The translations under genes were made by a program, and so were the position numbers. DNA of 16,591 bases, from positions 1 through 16,591 of the forward strand of contig DATACZ010000164.1 in NCBI GenBank assembly GCA_036258795.1, read 5' to 3'. Shown in pieces: positions 13,479 to 16,591 of this stretch. Numbering within the stretch: the first letter of the stretch is position 1; each line of letters opens with the position of its first letter. The stretch is from DATACZ01 sp036258795. Lineage in GTDB: Bacteria; Actinomycetota; CADDZG01; JAHWKV01. The notes under the pieces were generated by a model, which did no database searches, was not told the DNA's origin, and was given only the letters and a program-made list of their open reading frames with translations.

Positions 13479-13963
13479 TGGACGAAGAGAGATTCATTCG
13501 TCGCCGAGGGGCGGGCTCCTACGCGATAGACATTCCCGCATCGCAAAGGGAGCTACTTCGAAAACTTCCGCTCGAGCTGCGCTCGCTTCTGGATTCCGAT
13601 CACCCCTCGCTGCTGCGGCTCTTCCCGCCAGCTTATCCAGATGATCCTGAAAGGTCCGCCGAGTACGACTCGATGGTCCGGGCCCAACTGGTATCCAGCC
13701 GGAAGCACGCGCTGGACATCCTGGAGAAGACGATCGACGCAGAACAAGTCGACGCCGAGGAGCTTGCCGCGTGGTTGTCCGTGCTTAACGACTTGAGACT
13801 CTTCCTTGGAACCAGCCTCGATGTGACCGAGGAGACCTTTGATGAGCCGATGCCCGGTGACGACCCGGCAGGTCAAGCCATGGCGCTTTACCTGTATCTC
13901 GGCTGGCTCGAGGAACAAGCGGTTGAAGCCTTGGCCGCGGATCTGCCGGAGGGGTCCGATTGA
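13478..13963 (+). CDS. DUF2017 family protein
   Basis: 161 residues, acidic, soluble and mainly helical. It has the DUF2017 hallmarks: 'LPLELRSLLDSDHPSLLRLF' followed by 'PPAYPDDPERSAEYDSMVR', then 'AWLSVLNDLRLFLGTSLDVT' and the C-terminal 'LYLYLGWLEEQAVEAL'. The family has no known activity, but its gene follows clpS across Actinobacteria, which suggests a role linked to N-degron proteolysis (context inference). The GTG start overlaps the clpS stop by one base, and no separate ribosome site is evident, so it probably depends on clpS translation. Its stop overlaps the next start (TTGA). Confidence 0.92.
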   Translation: MDEERFIRRRGAGSYAIDIPASQRELLRKLPLELRSLLDSDHPSLLRLFPPAYPDDPERSAEYDSMVRAQLVSSRKHALDILEKTIDAEQVDAEELAAWLSVLNDLRLFLGTSLDVTEETFDEPMPGDDPAGQAMALYLYLGWLEEQAVEALAADLPEGSD

Positions 13964-14619
13964 CTGATTCCCGTAACAGTTCAGCCTCCAGCCGGCGGAC
14001 TATTAAGCAGCTGGCAAGCCTGGGCCTGGTGGCAATCGCCTACTTCGCCCTAACCATTTTCGTGTTGCATTTTCTGCGACCCGAGCAAGACGCGTTGAGG
14101 CGGCCAACAAGCGACTATGCGGTTGGACCATACGGATGGCTCATGACCTCGGCCTTCCTAGGCATGGCACTGGCCTGCCTGTCTCTCGCTGCCGGACTTT
14201 ATCGAGGAGTCTCCGAGCCGGCACGTTCTCGCATCGGCCTTGCTCTTATAGGGGGCGTCTGGGTGGTCGGCCTTCTGATCGCAGCAGCCTTTCCGATCGA
14301 CCTAGAAGGCGCATCCCGAACAACCTCGGGGACGATCCACCAAATCAACGGCCCCATAGGATTTCTCAGCCTAACCATCGGTGTGCTTTTGATATCGCTG
14401 GGCTTTAGGCACGATGAGAAGTGGAGCGCACTTCACAGACCCACGCTGGTTCTGGCGCTGGCCATGCTGGCACTGTCGATCGTAAATGGAGCAAGCATCC
14501 GTTTAGGCTTCGGATATCCAGGCCTCGGGCAAAGAATTCTCCTTGCCATATTTGTGACCTGGTTTGTCCTGACGGCAGTGCACCTTCGTCGTCGTCGTGA
14601 GACTCCCGGGAAAGCCTAG
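13960..14619 (+). CDS. DUF998 family membrane protein
   Basis: 219 residues with about six membrane helices (near 17-40, 57-78, 93-113, 128-148, 161-181, 191-208). It has the DUF998 features 'SDYAVGPYGWLMTSAFLGMA' after the first helix and 'FPIDLEGASRTTSGTIHQIN' after the third, a loop with conserved Asp and His. Function is unknown. The start is TTG at 13960, firmly placed by GGAGGGG 5 nt upstream, and it overlaps the DUF2017 stop by 4 nt (TTGA). The first 15 residues are polar and basic, the tail is Arg-rich (HLRRRRETPGKA), so the inside-positive rule puts the C-terminus in the cytosol. The TAG stop shares CTAG with the opposing helicase stop. Its link with clpS could be incidental. Confidence 0.9.
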   Translation: MTDSRNSSASSRRTIKQLASLGLVAIAYFALTIFVLHFLRPEQDALRRPTSDYAVGPYGWLMTSAFLGMALACLSLAAGLYRGVSEPARSRIGLALIGGVWVVGLLIAAAFPIDLEGASRTTSGTIHQINGPIGFLSLTIGVLLISLGFRHDEKWSALHRPTLVLALAMLALSIVNGASIRLGFGYPGLGQRILLAIFVTWFVLTAVHLRRRRETPGKA

Positions 14620-15812
14620 AACCTGTTTCGAGGGCGGCGGCGAAGCGTTGACCTCCCGCCCCTGCCGCTCGTGTAGGCCAACCGGGGAGCAGGCACCTTC
14701 ATCCCCAGCTCCTCGAACTCATTGCCCAACTTCAGCCTGGAGGCGATGCGCCCGACGTCTCCCCGCTCTCCCTCCATCACGAGCGTAATTCCCGTTCCGG
14801 TACGACCGGCCCGGGCGGTGCGGCCCACCCGGTGGATATAGCCCTTGTGGTCCTCGGGCGGGTCGAAGTTGATCACCTGCCTGATGCCGTCAAGGTCAAT
14901 GCCACGGGCCGCGACGTCCGTGGCCACCAGGGTGTCATACCGTCCGGAGGCAAACCGGCCTAGTGCCTGCTCCCTCGCTGCCTGCGTCATGTCGCCGTGC
15001 ATCTCCGCCGCCGGGATTCCCCTTGCCTTCAGATTTCTGGCCAGCCGGGCCGCTCCCCTCTTGGTTCTTACGAACACCAGAGTGGGCCCTGACTCTGAGG
15101 CCAGCAGCTCCACGAGAGCCTGCACCTTCCCGCCGTCGGGGACGGGTATGAATCTGTGCGCCGCTTCATCCACCGTCTCCAGCACCGACGCTACCGCGTG
15201 GCGCACCGGATCCTTGGTGTACTGCGCCGCCACTCGCCCAATGTCCCCGTCGAGGGTGGCGGAGAAGAACATGGTCTGGCGCTGAGCCGGGATCCTGCGG
15301 ACGATGCGCTGAATTTGGGGCTGGAAGCCCATGTCCAGCATTCGGTCGGCTTCATCGAGAACCAGGATCTGAATCTTGGCCAGGGAGATTAGGTTCCGGG
15401 AAGCAAGGTCCTCCAGACGGCCCGGAGTCGCCACAATGATTTGCGCCCTGGCGGCCCGCTTGGCTTGCTCGCCCATGCTCACTCCTCCATAGACGGCGGC
15501 CACCCTCAGTCCCTTGGCCCGGGCGATGGGCTCGAAGTCCTCCGTGACCTGGGACGCCAGCTCACGGGTCGGGACCAGCACGAGCACCGATGGGCCTTTG
15601 ACGTTGGGGTCCGTCCTTTCGACTGCGGGAATGGCAAATGCCAGGGTCTTTCCGGAGCCGGTGCGGCTGCTGGCAAGGACGTCGCAACCGGAGAGGGCGT
15701 CGCCTATGACGAGTGCTTGGATCTCAAACGGTTCAAGGATGTCGCGCTCGGAAAGCGCTGTTAGTACCGCCTCGGATACGCCGAGATCGGCAAATGAAAT
15801 GGTTGCTGACAA
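14616..15812 (-). CDS. RhlE-type DEAD-box ATP-dependent RNA helicase
   Basis: 398 residues with both RecA-like domains: motif I 'SSRTGSGKT' (GSGKT about 52-56), Ia 'PTREL' (about 81-85), Ib TPGR, II DEAD (about 153-156), III SAT (about 184-186), 'LVFVRTKRGAARLA', V 'ATDVAARGID' and VI 'HRVGRTARAGR' (about 327-337), then a short basic tail. It unwinds short RNA duplexes with ATP, in ribosome assembly, RNA decay or cold adaptation. The frame opens to a GTG at 15836, but AAAGGAG lies inside that extension. TTG at 15812 (8 nt spacing) or 15815 (5 nt) is therefore the real start; 15812 is chosen for spacing. A run of seven T separates the site from the start. The leader is structured (separate entry), so translation may be regulated. 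Confidence 0.93.
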   Translation of the reverse strand: MSATISFADLGVSEAVLTALSERDILEPFEIQALVIGDALSGCDVLASSRTGSGKTLAFAIPAVERTDPNVKGPSVLVLVPTRELASQVTEDFEPIARAKGLRVAAVYGGVSMGEQAKRAARAQIIVATPGRLEDLASRNLISLAKIQILVLDEADRMLDMGFQPQIQRIVRRIPAQRQTMFFSATLDGDIGRVAAQYTKDPVRHAVASVLETVDEAAHRFIPVPDGGKVQALVELLASESGPTLVFVRTKRGAARLARNLKARGIPAAEMHGDMTQAAREQALGRFASGRYDTLVATDVAARGIDLDGIRQVINFDPPEDHKGYIHRVGRTARAGRTGTGITLVMEGERGDVGRIASRLKLGNEFEELGMKVPAPRLAYTSGRGGRSTLRRRPRNRF

Positions 15813-15882
15813 CAAAAAAACTCCTTTCGGGCCCACTCAGGCCACGAGCTTGGTAAAGAGGGCTCGAGTCGCTCGAGGTGGA

Positions 15883-15912
15883 TCCTGAAGGAGTTGGAAG
15901 TGTCCTGAAGGA
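15883..15912. repeat. Direct repeat TCCTGAAGGA, 20-bp period
   Basis: Two exact 10-bp copies, 15883-15892 and 15903-15912, separated so that their starts are 20 bp apart, nearly two helical turns. Each is a near-palindrome, allowing either paired protein binding or RNA hairpins. Confidence 0.6.
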
Positions 15913-15934
15913 CTAACAAGCGAAGAAACCTCAC

Positions 15935-15954
15935 GGTGTGACCGATTCCACACC
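15935..15954. other. 6-bp perfect stem, 8-nt loop, downstream of dnaB
   Basis: GGTGTG (15935-15940) pairs with CACACC (15949-15954). It lies 42 nt after the dnaB stop on the minus strand, and a moderately T-rich stretch (GAGGTTTCTTC) follows on that strand, so it may be a weak terminator of dnaB or part of the helicase leader. Confidence 0.4.
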
Positions 15955-15995
15955 TGTCAGCAACAGTATCAGGAGTTATCGATCTGTGCCGTGCT

Positions 15996-16591
15996 TTAGA
16001 GACCTCGAGCCAGGTTGGCGAACTTCGCGTAGTGGTCCAGGAAGGCGAGCTCCACCTTCCCTATCGGGCCGTTGCGATGCTTGGCCACGTGGATCTCGGC
16101 GATTCCTTTCTGGGTGGTATCCGGGTTGTACACCTCATCCCGGTAGATGAAGATGACGATGTCGGCATCTTGCTCGATACTTCCCGAATCCCTCAGGTCC
16201 GCCAGCAAAGGGCGCTTATCGGTCCGGTGCTCCACGTTCCTGGACAGCTGGCTGACTGCGATTACAGGCAGGTCCAGCTCTCTCGCCAAGATCTTCAGCG
16301 AGCGGGAGATGTCGGCCACCTCCTGCACCCGATTCTCGGACCTGCGGCCGGGGTGTGGCTGCATCAGCTGAAGGTAGTCGACGATGACCAGCCCCAGCCC
16401 GTGCTTGGCCTTGAGCCGGCGGCACTTGGCCCGCATCTCCATGATCGTGACGCTGGCCGTGTCATCGATGAAGATCGGGGCCTCCGCCACCCGACCCAGA
16501 GCGTGAGACAGCTTGGGCCAGTCGGCGTCCTGGAGAGCGCCTCTGCGAAGGCGATTGGAGTCCACCCGAGCCTCCGAGCACATCAGCCGTA
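15996..16591 (-). CDS. dnaB: Replicative DNA helicase DnaB, C-terminal part (partial, runs off right edge)
   Basis: About 198 residues of the C-terminal RecA-like ATPase domain of DnaB are present; the N-terminal domain, linker and Walker A motif lie beyond the window. Visible parts: 'RLMCSEARVDSNRLRRG' at the left of the partial protein, Walker B 'LGLVIVDYLQLMQ', 'PVIAVSQLSRNVE', 'DLRDSGSIEQDADIVIFIYR', the arginine-finger region 'VAKHRNGPIGKVEL' and the ending 'FANLARGL'. It is the ring helicase that unwinds DNA ahead of the replication fork, loaded at the origin and partnered with primase. No intein is seen in the visible part. The stop (TAA, minus strand) lies 183 bp before the RNA helicase start. 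Confidence 0.96.
   Translation of the reverse strand, partial: RLMCSEARVDSNRLRRGALQDADWPKLSHALGRVAEAPIFIDDTASVTIMEMRAKCRRLKAKHGLGLVIVDYLQLMQPHPGRRSENRVQEVADISRSLKILARELDLPVIAVSQLSRNVEHRTDKRPLLADLRDSGSIEQDADIVIFIYRDEVYNPDTTQKGIAEIHVAKHRNGPIGKVELAFLDHYAKFANLARGL

Larger units (their letters stand above)
15813..15995 (-). promoter_or_regulatory. Structured leader of the DEAD-box helicase with a candidate anti-Shine-Dalgarno
   Basis: This 183-nt gap between dnaB and the helicase holds several pairings. On the minus strand AACTCCTT (15895-15888) is exactly complementary to AAGGAGTT (15826-15819), the ribosome site of the helicase, so an 8-bp stem could hide it. The loop between contains CTCGAG-CGA-CTCGAG (15877-15863), itself able to form a 6-bp hairpin. 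The sequence TCCTTCAGGA occurs twice, at 15883-15892 and 15903-15912 (20-bp period), the outer copy as GUCC-UUCA-GGAC. Another stem, GGTGTG/CACACC (15935-15954), lies nearer dnaB. A promoter cannot be placed with certainty. Function is inferred. Confidence 0.45.

Noticed and set aside
14845..15285. 146-codon plus-strand ORF opposite the RNA helicase
   Set aside because: Antisense shadow; the helicase motifs on the minus strand are complete.
1..16591. CRISPR arrays, complete insertion sequences, phage or toxin-antitoxin modules
   Set aside because: No regularly spaced repeats, transposase or integrase motifs, or paired toxin-antitoxin genes were found on either strand.

Overview
The window reads as chromosomal DNA of an actinobacterium (Actinomycetota), probably a free-living or environmental lineage of uncertain class. 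This rests on roughly 60 % GC, frequent GTG and TTG starts, the clpS-DUF2017 gene pair typical of Actinobacteria, a LipJ-like hydrolase-cyclase fusion, a LuxR-associated type TPR protein, and several SD-less starts that sit exactly 7 nt after a TANNNT -10 box (leaderless geometry). No lineage-defining marker is complete, so the taxon is an inference.

Layout. 1-1317 (minus): a TPR protein running off the left edge, preceded by a small UBP-type zinc-finger protein. 1482-5548 (plus): HdeD-like membrane protein, zinc-ribbon thioredoxin, MecA-like class B penicillin-binding protein, YkgJ cysteine-cluster protein and a manganese-type cupin; these look like an envelope and stress group. 5578-6492 (minus): MscS channel. 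6657-9589 (plus): alpha/beta-hydrolase/adenylate cyclase translationally coupled to a phospholipase D-like enzyme. 9586-10161 (minus): HD hydrolase, divergent from a MidA-type methyltransferase (10218-11363). 11479-11554: tRNA-Arg(CCT). 11555 to about 13018: a 1.5-kb segment bounded by a direct repeat of the tRNA 3' end, carrying a secreted alpha/beta hydrolase and a 70-residue membrane protein. 13173-14619 (plus): clpS, DUF2017 and DUF998 with overlapping start/stop codons. 14616-15812 (minus): RhlE-type DEAD-box helicase with a structured leader. 15996-16591 (minus): C-terminal part of DnaB.

Most interesting points: (1) the imperfect duplication of the tRNA-Arg 3' end at 13019-13038, which looks like an attL/attR pair around a small integrase-less island; (2) three genes (HD, midA-like, clpS) with an identical TANNNT-N7-ATG arrangement and no Shine-Dalgarno, two of them divergent in a 56-bp gap; (3) a 180-nt leader before the RNA helicase containing an exact 8-nt anti-Shine-Dalgarno, a 10-bp sequence repeated with a 20-bp period, and further hairpins, suggesting post-transcriptional control; (4) two convergent gene pairs whose stop codons share a palindromic tetranucleotide (TTAA, CTAG). 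No CRISPR array, complete insertion sequence, integrase or clear defence system is visible. Apart from the island, most gene content is ordinary actinobacterial housekeeping and stress functions.
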